From: Amycolatopsis dendrobii
GTDB lineage: Bacteria > Actinomycetota > Actinomycetes > Mycobacteriales > Pseudonocardiaceae
Direction of reading: 5' to 3'
Length of the DNA stretch: 64,000 bases
Assembly (NCBI RefSeq): GCF_014145675.1
Contig: NZ_JACGZW010000009.1
Coordinates: forward strand, 248,001-312,000
Part shown: one piece after another, positions 22,993 through 31,441 of the stretch
Numbering within the stretch: position 1 is the first letter of the stretch
Layout: each line of letters starts with the position of its first letter
Program-made: the position numbers and the translations under genes
The notes under the pieces: model-generated
The model's database searches: none
What the model saw: the letters and a program-made list of their open reading frames with translations, nothing else
Told to the model about the DNA's origin: nothing

Positions 22993-25825
22993 CTGAACAC
23001 GGTAGGACGCGGTGCTCGTTATCGCGCGCTTCAACTGACGGCAGTTTCCTCGCGACGTCCGTGCGGCTTCGCGCACCTAGCTTGCGAAGGACCTTCGCCA
23101 CGTGCTGCTCCACTGTGCGCGGGGACAGGAACAGGCCGTCGGCAATCTGCCGGTTTGTCCGACCCTCCGCGAGCATCTCGGCGACTTCGCGCTCTCGCGG
23201 CGACAGTTCGCGACCGTAGCCGCGACGGCCGCGCTGTGACGGTGCCCAGGCACCGTGTTCGCGAAGCACGTGATGACAGCGGCCGGCGTCGCGCGTGGCG
23301 CCTAGCTGTACGTACGCGGCTGCCGCCTGGCTGAGTGCAGTTGTCGCACCGTCTTGGCCTGCATCGAGACGACAGCGTGCTGCGCGTTCACGCATGCTGG
23401 CGGCGAGGTACGGCATCGGCAGCTCTGCGTACGCGTCGGCGGCGGTGTCGAAGAGCGTCGCGGCTGCTAGGTGTTTCGCGCGAGCGTTTGTCAGGACGGC
23501 ACGGCCAGCGTGCAGGGCTGCGGCGGCGAGAGGTGCGTCGCGGTCTTCGATGCCGCGTGCGAACTCTTCGACGAAAGCGTCGGCGTCGTGCCAACGGTCT
23601 GCGCGCGTGTACGCCTCCGCGGCGGCTGGGACGAGCGACGCCGCCCAGACCCACACGCCTTTGCGACGTGCGGCGTCGACAGCTACATCAGCGGCTTCGC
23701 AGGCTGCGGCGACATCGTCGGTCGACAGGTGCACGCCGATCAACACCGAAGCCGCGCACAACACAACGGGGATAGGGCCTTCGCCCGGACGGTGCGCCGA
23801 GGCGTCGGCCAAGTGTCTTCGCGCTGCCGCGAACTCGCCGCGCACCGCGGCCAGCCCGCCCAGCACCAGCGACGTCTCCATGACGATCGCGCCCAGCGCC
23901 GGGTGCCGGGTACGGACGTCTTCGGTCGCTTCGGCGAGGCCGTCCCATTTGCCGCGGAACCAGGCGAGCCGCACCTCGGTGCCTTCGATCAGGCCCTTCG
24001 GGTACAGCGCGCCGGCTTCGGAAGCCCGGCGCAGGCCCTCGGCGACCAGCTTTTCGGTCCGGTCGAGGTGGCCGGACCACGACTGCGCGTCGGCGAGATT
24101 GCACCACAACCGGGCCAGCTGGACGCGTTCGGCGACGCTCGGCGCGGTGTCCGGCATCGCCTGGAATTCCGCCCACGCCGAACCGTCGCCGATGTGCGCG
24201 GCGGTCGCGATCCGGTCGCCGGTGAGCGCGAGCCGCAGCTCGGGATCGGTCAGGCCGGAGTGGACTTCCCGGGCGCGGCGCATCCACTGCTCGTGCCAGG
24301 ACAGCGGGGTGAGCCCGTCGAACGGCAGCGCGAGCAGGTTGATCCCGCGCGCGGCCAGTTCCGGCCGATCCGCCAGCTCGGCGACGGCACGTTCCACCGC
24401 CGCGCGGCCCTGCTCCAGCCGTCCGGCGACGCGGACCAGCAGCATGCCCAGCGCGAGCCGGATCGTCCCGTGCACGGCTGGCGGCAGCGGCCGGTCTTCG
24501 AGCACTTTCTCCAGCGTCAGATGGACGTCCGGGCGGAAGACGCGCAACGAGACGTCGCTGAGCTTCTTCGCCAACCGGCCGACCGCGTCCTCGTCGGCCT
24601 TCGCGACGATCGCCTGCAGCAGGTCGATGGCGCGTGCGGTATCGCCGTTCACGATGGCTTCGTCAGCCGCTTCTTCCGCGTAATAGCGCCATTTCTCGAC
24701 GCATCCGGCGGCGTGCGCATGCGCGGCGAGCAGCGACAGTGGTTGACCAGGAAGGTGCATTGCCTTGGTGTGCAACAATTTCCGCTCGGACGCGCTGAGG
24801 CCATCGTACACTGCTTTTCGCGCGAACGGATGTCTGAAGCCGTAGCGATTGTCGTCGACCTCGTCCAGCAGGCCGTCCGACAACGCGATCTCATCCTCGG
24901 CCAACCCGGCCAGTTCATTCAGGACCGGCAGCTCAGCGGGCAGGTCAAGCACGGCAGCGGCTTTGGTGAGCCGGATTGCGGTCTTCGGCAGCGCGGACAG
25001 CTGCCTGGACACCGATTCCTGAAGCGCGGCAGGAACTTCCAGTCGATCCAACACCGACTCGGTCAGTTCAACACCACGCAACGCGCGGAGAGTTTCCTCC
25101 GCAACAAAAGGAATCCCGGCCGTGTACTCGTGCAGCTTCGCGGCAAACTCGGCGTTGATCCGGGGCAACCCCAGGAGGTCGCAAGCCATCGCGGTGACCG
25201 CCGCGGCGTCCAACGGTCCGAGCGTCACCTGTGCGCTGTGCACCTCAGGAGCGGTGCGAACGCGGGAGTTGCCGGTGCGGCAGGTAGCGACCACGCCCAG
25301 CTCCGGCGGCCAGTCGACAGCGAGAAACCGCAGCAGGTCGCCGGTTCCCGGGTCGGCGCGATGCAGATCGTCGATGAGCAGGACAGTCGGACCGCAGGCG
25401 ATCAGCAGTTCCCGGAACGCGCGGAACACCCGATGCCGCCCGGCGCTGGCGTCCGGCAATGGCTCCGGCGCGGGCGGCAGCACGTCGGCCAGTTCCGGCA
25501 GAAGTGGTTGCAGCGCACCGGCGACCGGGCTCAGCGGCCCGAGCCGATCCCCGGCCGAGCGCAACGCTTCCAGCACCGGACCGTAGGGAAAGGGTTCGGC
25601 CAGCTGCGGGCACGCGCCGCGCAGCACGCGGATCCGGGAAAACTCCGGGCGCGCGGCGAGTTCGGCGAGCAGCCGGGTTTTGCCCATTCCCGGCGCGCCC
25701 TCGACCAGCACCGCGGCGGGCCGGTGTTCGAGAACTTCAGCGACGGCGGCGAGTTCGCGGTCCCGTCCGGAGAAAGCCGCCGGACGCGGACGCACGGACA
25801 CCACCGTCGGAACGGCCGGCCACAT
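22985..25825 (-). CDS. LAL-family (large ATP-binding LuxR) transcriptional regulator
   Basis: 946-residue STAND-type regulator. The N-terminal AAA/NTPase module has Walker A GAPGMGKT (about 43-50) and Walker B TVLLIDDLHRAD. The middle 500 residues are helical TPR-like repeats that would sense an inducer, and a C-terminal LuxR helix-turn-helix follows (ELSPREREVAEMLAEGRTNRQIADGLFLSPRTVEQHVAKVLRKLGARSRTDVARKL). The start is the ATG at 25825, 5 bases after GGGGAGG; an ATG 21 bases earlier is less well placed. LAL regulators often control secondary metabolism or maltose-type regulons; no biosynthetic cluster lies nearby. Confidence 0.92.
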   Translation of the reverse strand: MWPAVPTVVSVRPRPAAFSGRDRELAAVAEVLEHRPAAVLVEGAPGMGKTRLLAELAARPEFSRIRVLRGACPQLAEPFPYGPVLEALRSAGDRLGPLSPVAGALQPLLPELADVLPPAPEPLPDASAGRHRVFRAFRELLIACGPTVLLIDDLHRADPGTGDLLRFLAVDWPPELGVVATCRTGNSRVRTAPEVHSAQVTLGPLDAAAVTAMACDLLGLPRINAEFAAKLHEYTAGIPFVAEETLRALRGVELTESVLDRLEVPAALQESVSRQLSALPKTAIRLTKAAAVLDLPAELPVLNELAGLAEDEIALSDGLLDEVDDNRYGFRHPFARKAVYDGLSASERKLLHTKAMHLPGQPLSLLAAHAHAAGCVEKWRYYAEEAADEAIVNGDTARAIDLLQAIVAKADEDAVGRLAKKLSDVSLRVFRPDVHLTLEKVLEDRPLPPAVHGTIRLALGMLLVRVAGRLEQGRAAVERAVAELADRPELAARGINLLALPFDGLTPLSWHEQWMRRAREVHSGLTDPELRLALTGDRIATAAHIGDGSAWAEFQAMPDTAPSVAERVQLARLWCNLADAQSWSGHLDRTEKLVAEGLRRASEAGALYPKGLIEGTEVRLAWFRGKWDGLAEATEDVRTRHPALGAIVMETSLVLGGLAAVRGEFAAARRHLADASAHRPGEGPIPVVLCAASVLIGVHLSTDDVAAACEAADVAVDAARRKGVWVWAASLVPAAAEAYTRADRWHDADAFVEEFARGIEDRDAPLAAAALHAGRAVLTNARAKHLAAATLFDTAADAYAELPMPYLAASMRERAARCRLDAGQDGATTALSQAAAAYVQLGATRDAGRCHHVLREHGAWAPSQRGRRGYGRELSPREREVAEMLAEGRTNRQIADGLFLSPRTVEQHVAKVLRKLGARSRTDVARKLPSVEARDNEHRVLPCSGG

Positions 25826-26183
25826 CACGACCTCCCCAGCGAGCATCTTGTCCGTTTCGCCCGGAGCTTAAGCAGTGCGCGAGGCGGGGTAAACCGACTC
25901 CTGGCGGGTGCGCGCGCACGCTGCTCACACGTCTGCCTCCGTACGGTCACCAAATGGCAGAAGAAAACCCGGCTTGCGGTCACAAAGAGTGCGAAACCTC
26001 GTGGAGTTCGCCGGTTCAGCGGAACAACCCACGGACGCCCGCTCCGGCGGCCAACGCTCGGTAGTCGCGCAAGTCCCTACTTAAGGATTGCTCCGCTACC
26101 TATTCTCGCGCCCCCTTATTGCAGTGGATTGGACCACCGCCGCACCCTTCGAGGCCGGGGGGAACCGAACGCGAGGGAGAAGC
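25826..26183. other. 358-bp divergent intergenic region
   Basis: It separates the leftward LAL regulator from the rightward S1E protease. No gene-like frame. The right half is locally AT-richer (CTACTTAAGGATTGCTCCGC, then CTTATTGCAGTGGATTGG), the likely promoter zone for the protease; GAGGGAGAAGC directly precedes its ATG. No clear dyad seen. Confidence 0.5.
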
Positions 26184-27281
26184 ATGAAAGCCATCAGATT
26201 CCTCGGTGCCGCAACCGCTGCCGCGGCGGTGACGGCGATCTTCGCCGGCGTCCCGGCCGCCAGCGCCGCCCCGCTCAACCCCGACATGGTCCCGGCGATG
26301 CAGCGGGACCTCGGCCTCACCCACAGTCAGGCACTTACCCGGCTCGCCAACGAGGAGGCCGCGAACAAGGTCGGCGCGGCACTGGAGAAGTCTCTCGGCG
26401 AACGCTTCAGCGGCACGAGCTTCAACGCGGCGACCGGCAAGGCCGTGGTCTCGGTGACCGACGCGGCGCTCGTCGACCAGGTGCGCGCGGCCGGTGCCGA
26501 GGCGCAGGTCGTCCGGTTCAGCGCGCGGCAGCTCGACTCGACCGTGCAGGCGCTCAACGCGCACGAGAAGGCCGCGCCGAAGTCGGTCACCGGCTGGGGC
26601 ATCGACACCGCGAGCAACCGGATCAGCCTGACTGTCCTCAAGGGACAGCGCGGCGCGGCTGAGCAGTTCGTCCACCAGTCTGGTGTGGACAGTTCAGCGG
26701 TGACTGTGACGGAGACCTCGGCGGTGCCCAAGGCGCACTACAACGTGCTCGGCGGCGACGCGTACTACATCGGCAGTTCGTCCCGCTGCTCCGTCGGCTT
26801 CTCGGTGAACGGCGGCTTCCTGACCGCGGGGCACTGCGCCGCGCTCACCGGCGGCGGCGCGCTGTCCGGCTACAACCGGGTCGCGATGGGCCAGTTCACC
26901 ACCTACCGCTTCCCCGGCGCGGACTACGCGGCCGCGCGGGTCAACAGCAACTGGACCCCGGTCGGCCAGATCAACAACGGCACTCGCGTCGCCGGTTCCA
27001 CCGAGGCCGCCGTCGGCGCTTCGGTGTGCAAGTCCGGTTCCACCACCGGCTGGACCTGCGGCACGATCCGCGCCAAGAACCAGACCGTGCGCTACCAGGA
27101 AGGCACCGTGACCGGCATGGTGCTCACCAACGCCCGGTCCGACCACGGCGACTCCGGCGGTTCGTTCATCAGCGGAAACCAGGCACAGGGCATGGTGTCC
27201 GGCGGCGACACCGTCAACAGCTACTACTACCCGGTGAACGTCGCGCTGTCGGCGACGGGCACGACGCTCGTCCGCGGCTGA
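26184..27281 (+). CDS. secreted alpha-lytic/streptogrisin-type serine protease (S1E), pre-pro-enzyme
   Basis: 365 residues. The signal peptide is about 1-28 (cut after AASA). A pro-region of about 160 residues acts as folding chaperone (ALTRLANEEAANKVGAALEKSLGERFSGTSFN; second part WGIDTASNRISLTVLKG). The mature protease begins near 185-190. The triad is H217 (FLTAGHCA), D247 (GADYAAARV) and S324 (GDSGGSF); disulphide pairs are C202/C218 and C282/C292. The streptogrisin-type autoprocessing implies an active extracellular protease. It has a strong ribosome-binding site and is followed by a perfect hairpin. Confidence 0.93.
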   Translation: MKAIRFLGAATAAAAVTAIFAGVPAASAAPLNPDMVPAMQRDLGLTHSQALTRLANEEAANKVGAALEKSLGERFSGTSFNAATGKAVVSVTDAALVDQVRAAGAEAQVVRFSARQLDSTVQALNAHEKAAPKSVTGWGIDTASNRISLTVLKGQRGAAEQFVHQSGVDSSAVTVTETSAVPKAHYNVLGGDAYYIGSSSRCSVGFSVNGGFLTAGHCAALTGGGALSGYNRVAMGQFTTYRFPGADYAAARVNSNWTPVGQINNGTRVAGSTEAAVGASVCKSGSTTGWTCGTIRAKNQTVRYQEGTVTGMVLTNARSDHGDSGGSFISGNQAQGMVSGGDTVNSYYYPVNVALSATGTTLVRG

Positions 27282-27292
27282 GTTGGTTGAGG

Positions 27293-27325
27293 GGAGTGCC
27301 CGCGGACGGTCAACGCGGGCACTCC
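27293..27325 (+). terminator. terminator after S1E protease
   Basis: Perfect 11-bp stem GGAGTGCCCGC / GCGGGCACTCC with an 11-nt loop, 11 bases past the protease stop. Confidence 0.75.
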
Positions 27326-27355
27326 TCGCGCTGCCCGCCTCGGTCCAAACGCGAC

Positions 27356-27396
27356 AAAGGCGGCTCGAGTGCCTCCAGCGCACTCGAACCGCCCTT
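27356..27396 (-). terminator. terminator of the SsgA-like gene
   Basis: 17-nt arms (AAAGGCGG-C-TCGAGTGC against GCACTCGA-A-CCGCCCTT, two mismatches) with a 7-nt loop, 33 bases past the leftward SsgA-family stop. Together with the hairpin at 27293 it insulates two convergent genes. Confidence 0.65.
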
Positions 27397-27429
27397 GTCC
27401 GCATTGCCGCGGGATCGGCAGGTCCTTGG

Positions 27430-27837
27430 TCAGACGTTGCTGATCTCCTCGATCAGCCCGTCGATGTCGAAGTGCTCGCTCTCGGCTCCGAGCGGCACCA
27501 GTTCGTAAGAGGATTCGAGGAACGCCTCGAGGTCGGCGCGCTCCAATTCGAACGACGCGTAGCCGTCGGGCGACTCGATTTCCAGCGTCAGCAAGGCCTC
27601 GTCCTCGGACAGGTCCGGCCGGATCCGTACGTCGCCGATCCCGGTCGGTTCGTCCAGCCCGGTCACGAGCAGGTCGCGGGCGAACGTCCACTCGATCCAC
27701 CGGCCGCGCTCGGTCCGGAACGCCACGGTGACCGCGTAAGGCTCCGACACGTGGAAGGAGAGGCGGGACAGCACCGGCGTAGTGCTCTCGTTCAGCAGTA
27801 CGAACTGGGTCTGGTGTACGGCGTCGGTGGTGTGCAC
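27430..27837 (-). CDS. SsgA-family sporulation/cell-division regulator
   Basis: 135 residues from GTG 27837, which has GGAGCAGCC upstream. The frame opens further out, but the extra residues are not family-like. SsgA-family core: QTQFVLLNESTTPVLSRLSFHVSEPYAVTVAFRTERGRWIEWTFARDLLVTGLDEPTGIGDVRIRPDL and later SYELVPLGAESEHFDIDGLIEEI. SsgA-like proteins are limited to morphologically complex actinomycetes, where SsgB recruits FtsZ. The closest subtype cannot be fixed by eye; length and completeness resemble SsgB. It supports a mycelial, possibly sporulating, host. Confidence 0.92.
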   Translation of the reverse strand: MHTTDAVHQTQFVLLNESTTPVLSRLSFHVSEPYAVTVAFRTERGRWIEWTFARDLLVTGLDEPTGIGDVRIRPDLSEDEALLTLEIESPDGYASFELERADLEAFLESSYELVPLGAESEHFDIDGLIEEISNV

Positions 27838-28002
27838 GGCTGCTCCTGGAGTCCTCCGGTCGTTCGCGCCTCGCGAACTGGTCGGCAGGGAGATGATCGA
27901 CTCGGGAGCACATGACGGCGTTCCGCCGACGTTCACGCGATCGGTTGCATCAGGCCGCGAACACGTAACGCCGGACACAGAACCCTTGCGTTTCCGCGCA
28001 GG

Positions 28003-28473
28003 TCAGGAAAGCGGCAGCGTGAGGCCCACTTTGACCCGGTCCATCGCGACGCTCGTGGTGAAATGCCGGACGTTGGGGTTGTCGAAGAACATCCGCCGCG
28101 CGAAATTCTCGAACGCCGCCATGTCCGGGCAGGTGACCACGAGGACGAAGTCCGCGGTGCCGGTGACGTAGTAGCACTGCTGCACGCAGTCGTCGGCGAG
28201 GACCTGGGCGCGGAAGCCGTCGAGCACCGCCATGCTCTCGCGCTCCATCTCGACCATGACGACGAACGTCATGTCCAGCCCGAGCGCGGCCGGGGACAGC
28301 ACCGCGATCTCCTTTTCGATCACTCCGGCTTCGCGCAGCCGTTTGATCCGCCGCTGCACGGCCGCGGCGGACAGGCCGACTTTGGACCCGATGACCTCGG
28401 CGATCGTGCGGGCGTCGGTCTGCAGGCAGGAGAGGATGGCGAGGTCAAGCTGGTCCAGGTCGGGAGTGCGCAC
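28003..28473 (-). CDS. Lrp/AsnC family transcriptional regulator
   Basis: 156 residues. The N-terminal AsnC helix-turn-helix (LDQLDLAILSCLQTDARTIAEVIGSKVGLSAAAVQRRIKRLREAGVIEKEIAVLSP) is followed by a RAM ligand-binding domain (MTFVVMVEMERES... CYYVTGTADFVLVVTCPDMAAFENF). The DFxLVV and G-T-A-D-F residues of the effector pocket are present. It probably senses an amino acid. It is divergent from the fabH-like gene, with 203 bases between. Confidence 0.92.
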   Translation of the reverse strand: MRTPDLDQLDLAILSCLQTDARTIAEVIGSKVGLSAAAVQRRIKRLREAGVIEKEIAVLSPAALGLDMTFVVMVEMERESMAVLDGFRAQVLADDCVQQCYYVTGTADFVLVVTCPDMAAFENFARRMFFDNPNVRHFTTSVAMDRVKVGLTLPLS

Positions 28474-28600
28474 ACTTCAGGCTAACCGGGCGGACCGACA
28501 AAAAGCCTCGGGTTTACCACGCGGCTGAGGCGCAGGTCGCAATACCTCCTATCGAGCGAATGTGGAAGAGGTCTCTTAGTGACGTGGAACACAACTGACC

Positions 28601-28620
28601 GGTCTACCCAGGGGTAGGCC
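28601..28620. promoter_or_regulatory. 20-bp dyad upstream of fabH-like gene
   Basis: GGTCTACCC-AG-GGGTAGGCC, one mismatch, 56 bases before the fabH-like ATG in the region divergent from the Lrp/AsnC gene. Lrp-type regulators bind imperfect 15-20 bp dyads, so this is a candidate site for the neighbouring regulator. Confidence 0.4.
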
Positions 28621-28676
28621 ATACAAGGGAGGCAACCGGCGACGTCCGCCAACAAGCCGGTCTGGGAGGTTCCGCC

Positions 28677-29675
28677 ATGAGCGCTGTCCGGTCGCGCCAC
28701 CGTGCCGCCGTCGTCGCCGGAATCGGCGGTGCGCTGCCCGAGCACGTGGTGACGAACCACGAGATCGCGGCCCGCCTGGACACGAGCGACGAGTGGATCC
28801 GCACGCGCACCGGGATCAGGGAGCGCCGCCGCGTCGCGCCCGGCCAGTCCACTGTGGACCTCGCCGAGGAGGCCGGGCGGGCGGCGCTCGGCCCGGACGG
28901 GCACGCGGACGCCGTCGTGCTCGCCACCTCCACCGCCGACCAGCTGTGCCCGGCCACCGCGCCGCAGGTCGCGGCCCGGCTCGGCCTCGGCACCGTGCTC
29001 GCCTTCGACGTCAACGCGGTGTGCAGCGGCTTCATCTACGCGCTCGCGACCGCCGCCGGATTCATCGCGGGCGGGATGGCCGAGCGGGTGCTGGTGATCG
29101 GCGCGGACGTCTTCACCTCGCTGGTCGACCCGGACGACCGCACCACGGTGCCGATCTTCGGCGACGGCGGCGGCGCGGTGCTGCTGCGCGCGGGCGAGCC
29201 CGGCGAACGCGGCGCGCTCGGCCCGTTCGACCTGCACAGCGAGGGCGAACTGGCCAAGCTGCTGTGGGTCGAAGCGGGCGGCGCGGCGCAGCGGGTGCCG
29301 GAGAACCCGAAGGACCGGTTCATGGTCATGCAGGGCACAGCCGTCTTCCGGCAGGCGTGCGCGCGGATGGCGGAATCCTCGCGCGCGGTGCTGGAAGAGG
29401 CCGGCTGGATGGTCGGCGACGTCGACCGGTTCGTCGGGCACCAGGCGAACATCCGCATCCTCCAGGCGACCGCGAAACAGCTCGGCATGCCGGCGGACGC
29501 GGTCGTGTCGAACATCGACCGGGTCGGCAATACCAGCGCGGCGTCGATCCCGCTGGCGCTCGCGGACGCGGTCGCCGACGGGACGCTCACGCCGGGCCAC
29601 CGGGTCTTGCTGACCGCGTTCGGAGCCGGGCTGACCTGGGGTTCTACGGTGCTGACCTGGCCCGAACTGCCCTGA
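28677..29675 (+). CDS. beta-ketoacyl-ACP synthase III-like protein (FabH)
   Basis: 332-residue thiolase-fold KAS III. The Cys-His-Asn triad is complete: C116 (NAVCSGF), H255 (VGHQANIRI), N285 (GNTSAAS). The C-terminal GAGLTWGS is typical. It would condense an acyl-CoA starter with malonyl-ACP. It stands alone, without fabD, acpP or fabF, so it is either an accessory starter enzyme or part of a dispersed pathway; the housekeeping fab operon is elsewhere. It is convergent with the FAD monooxygenase gene, with a 1-base gap. Confidence 0.88.
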   Translation: MSAVRSRHRAAVVAGIGGALPEHVVTNHEIAARLDTSDEWIRTRTGIRERRRVAPGQSTVDLAEEAGRAALGPDGHADAVVLATSTADQLCPATAPQVAARLGLGTVLAFDVNAVCSGFIYALATAAGFIAGGMAERVLVIGADVFTSLVDPDDRTTVPIFGDGGGAVLLRAGEPGERGALGPFDLHSEGELAKLLWVEAGGAAQRVPENPKDRFMVMQGTAVFRQACARMAESSRAVLEEAGWMVGDVDRFVGHQANIRILQATAKQLGMPADAVVSNIDRVGNTSAASIPLALADAVADGTLTPGHRVLLTAFGAGLTWGSTVLTWPELP

Positions 29676-29676
29676 G

Positions 29677-30867
29677 CTACGCGTACTCCGGCAGCGCGAT
29701 CGCTTCCGAACGCGGCTTCCCGAACCGTCCCGCGGCCTTGCCCAGCCGCCGCGCCAACGGCGTGCTCGCCATCCGGAGCGCGGCGTGGAAAACGGTCCGA
29801 TGCGCCTGCGACCGCGGCATCGTCACCTGCGGCGCGCCGGGGAGAAGCCGCTGCGCCTCGGTGACCAGCGGCCGCATCCGGTGTTCGTACCGGCCGAACG
29901 CCGTCCGCGGGTCTTCGTTCGCCATGAGTTCGCCGGCCAGGATGTACGCGCCGGTCAAGGCGAGCGTGGTGCCCATGCCGCTGATCGGCGAAGCGCAGTA
30001 AGCGGCGTCGCCGAGCAAGGCGACCCGGCCTTGGTGCCACGTCGGCAGTTTCGCCTGGCCGACGGCCTCCAGGTACAGCGAGCCGTTGTCCATTTCGGCC
30101 AGCACGCGCGGTCCTTCCCAGCCGACGTCGGCGTATGTCTTGCGCAGCACGGACACGGTGTCTTCGGGGGTGAGCCGGTCCAGTCCGCGTACGTCGGACA
30201 GGAAGAACAGCCCGGCGCGCATCGTGCCGACGTTGTCCGGACGCAGGAACAACATCCGGCCGCGGCCGCAGAACATCGCGCGCCACCACGCGTTGTCGGC
30301 GGCGATGCGCGGGATCGCGAGGTGCGCGGTGTAGAGGCCGAGTTCGTGCGGACGCGCGTCCGGCATCAGCATTGCGCGGGTGCGGGAGCGCAGGCCTTCG
30401 GCGATGACCACGGCGTCGAAGCGCTGGGTTCGCCCGCTCTGGAAGTCGACGTCCACGCCGATGCCGTCGTCGTGGAGTGCCTGGATCTGGTCGCCGAATC
30501 GATACGTTGTCTCGCCCGCTGACTGTTCGTACAGCAGTCTCGACAGCTGGCCGCGCAGGATTTCGATCTCGGCGGTCCCGCCTCCGGAATCGCCCTCGCC
30601 GGCACGGAACTCGGCGACCACGCGGCCGTGTCCGTCCACGAATTGCGTGCCGACCTCGCCGGTGTGCGCGGCGCGGACCGCCTCTTCGAGGCCCATTTTG
30701 CGCAGCACTTGGCGGCCGACGCCGCGGATGTCGACGTTCTGGCCCTCCTCGCGCAAATGATCGAACCGTTCGACGACGGTGACGTCCCAGCCGGAGCGCG
30801 CGAGCCGGGAAGCGAGCGCGGGACCGGCGATGCTGGCTCCGGAGACGAGAAGACTGCGACGGGTCAT
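29677..30867 (-). CDS. FAD-dependent monooxygenase (PHBH / TetX-like)
   Basis: 396-residue group A flavoprotein monooxygenase. The N-terminal Rossmann motif reads VSGASIAGPALASRLARSGWDVTVVER. The middle Arg-containing dinucleotide region is AEGLRSRTRAM, and the second FAD motif is GRVALLGDAAYCASPISGMGTTLALTGAYILAGEL. The third Gly of GxGxxG is Ala in GASIAG, as in many members. TetX-like enzymes hydroxylate aromatic or polyketide substrates and some inactivate tetracyclines; the substrate here is unknown. It is divergent from a MarR gene with an operator-like dyad between, so it is probably induced by a phenolic or drug-like ligand. Confidence 0.88.
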   Translation of the reverse strand: MTRRSLLVSGASIAGPALASRLARSGWDVTVVERFDHLREEGQNVDIRGVGRQVLRKMGLEEAVRAAHTGEVGTQFVDGHGRVVAEFRAGEGDSGGGTAEIEILRGQLSRLLYEQSAGETTYRFGDQIQALHDDGIGVDVDFQSGRTQRFDAVVIAEGLRSRTRAMLMPDARPHELGLYTAHLAIPRIAADNAWWRAMFCGRGRMLFLRPDNVGTMRAGLFFLSDVRGLDRLTPEDTVSVLRKTYADVGWEGPRVLAEMDNGSLYLEAVGQAKLPTWHQGRVALLGDAAYCASPISGMGTTLALTGAYILAGELMANEDPRTAFGRYEHRMRPLVTEAQRLLPGAPQVTMPRSQAHRTVFHAALRMASTPLARRLGKAAGRFGKPRSEAIALPEYA

Positions 30868-30897
30868 GGTGCTCCTCCTTGCCGGTGCTCCGATACA

Positions 30898-30912
30898 TAG
30901 ATAACCTATCTA
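30898..30912. promoter_or_regulatory. MarR-type operator between monooxygenase and MarR genes
   Basis: Perfect inverted repeat TAGAT-AACCT-ATCTA in an AT-rich island, 31 bases before the monooxygenase ATG and 30 before the MarR GTG. Size, symmetry and position fit a MarR-family operator repressing both promoters. Confidence 0.6.
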
Positions 30913-30941
30913 CTAGTTTAGCTACTGACAAGGATGGTCGC

Positions 30942-31400
30942 GTGGACGAGAACCAGGCAGCGCTCGCGGGCATGGACGAGACGACCTTCGCGGTGCGTGA
31001 CGTCATCGAGGCCAGCCGTGACCTGATGGCGCGGATGGCGAAGAGCGTCGAGATGAACGCGAACGACCTCACCGCGATCGCGATCCTCAACCACCACGGG
31101 CCGATGGGACCGGTGGAATTGGGCCGCCGCCTCGGGATCAGCGGGCCGTCGGCGACCACACTGGTCGACCGGATGGAAGAGGCCGGTTACCTGGCGCGCG
31201 TCCGCAGCGACACCGACCGGCGGCGGGTGGCGGTCACGGTCACCGACTCCGCGCGGGAGATCGCGGCAGCGGTGTGGCGGTCGCCGATCGAGAAGCTGGA
31301 CGCGGTGTCGCGCACGCTGAGCGCGGCGGAAAGCGCTGTGGTGCGGGACTTTCTGGTCCGGATCACGGAGGCGATGAACGAGGGGCGGGAGATCTCGTGA
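30942..31400 (+). CDS. MarR family transcriptional regulator
   Basis: 152 residues from GTG 30942, which has AAGGA nearby; ATG 30972 is an alternative, and the longer frame from TTG 30879 would bury the operator. Winged helix: NDLTAIAILNHHGPMGPVELGRRLGISGPSATTLVDRMEEAGYLARVRSDTDRRRVAVTVTDSA, with the wing at DTDRRR. It is the likely repressor of the divergent FAD monooxygenase and of itself. Its stop codon lies inside a palindrome of the 46-bp family. Confidence 0.9.
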   Translation: MDENQAALAGMDETTFAVRDVIEASRDLMARMAKSVEMNANDLTAIAILNHHGPMGPVELGRRLGISGPSATTLVDRMEEAGYLARVRSDTDRRRVAVTVTDSAREIAAAVWRSPIEKLDAVSRTLSAAESAVVRDFLVRITEAMNEGREIS

Positions 31401-31439
31401 GCGGCGATCCCGATTAGAACCGGCATCGCCACTCACGAG
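31394..31439. terminator. 46-bp-family palindrome, copy 3
   Basis: 22-nt arms (starting CTCGTGAGCGGCGAT, ending ATCGCCACTCACGAG) with a 2-nt centre AG; three mismatches. It contains the MarR stop codon and ends 2 bases before the stop of the convergent cyclase gene. Confidence 0.7.
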
Positions 31440-31441
31440 CG

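Noticed and set aside
23471..26662. 1063-codon open frame on the plus strand
   Set aside because: Antisense to the LAL regulator, with no family features; an effect of GC-rich codon positions.
28601..28620. Dyad as terminator of the Lrp gene
   Set aside because: It lies upstream of both divergent genes, so it cannot end either; operator is more likely.
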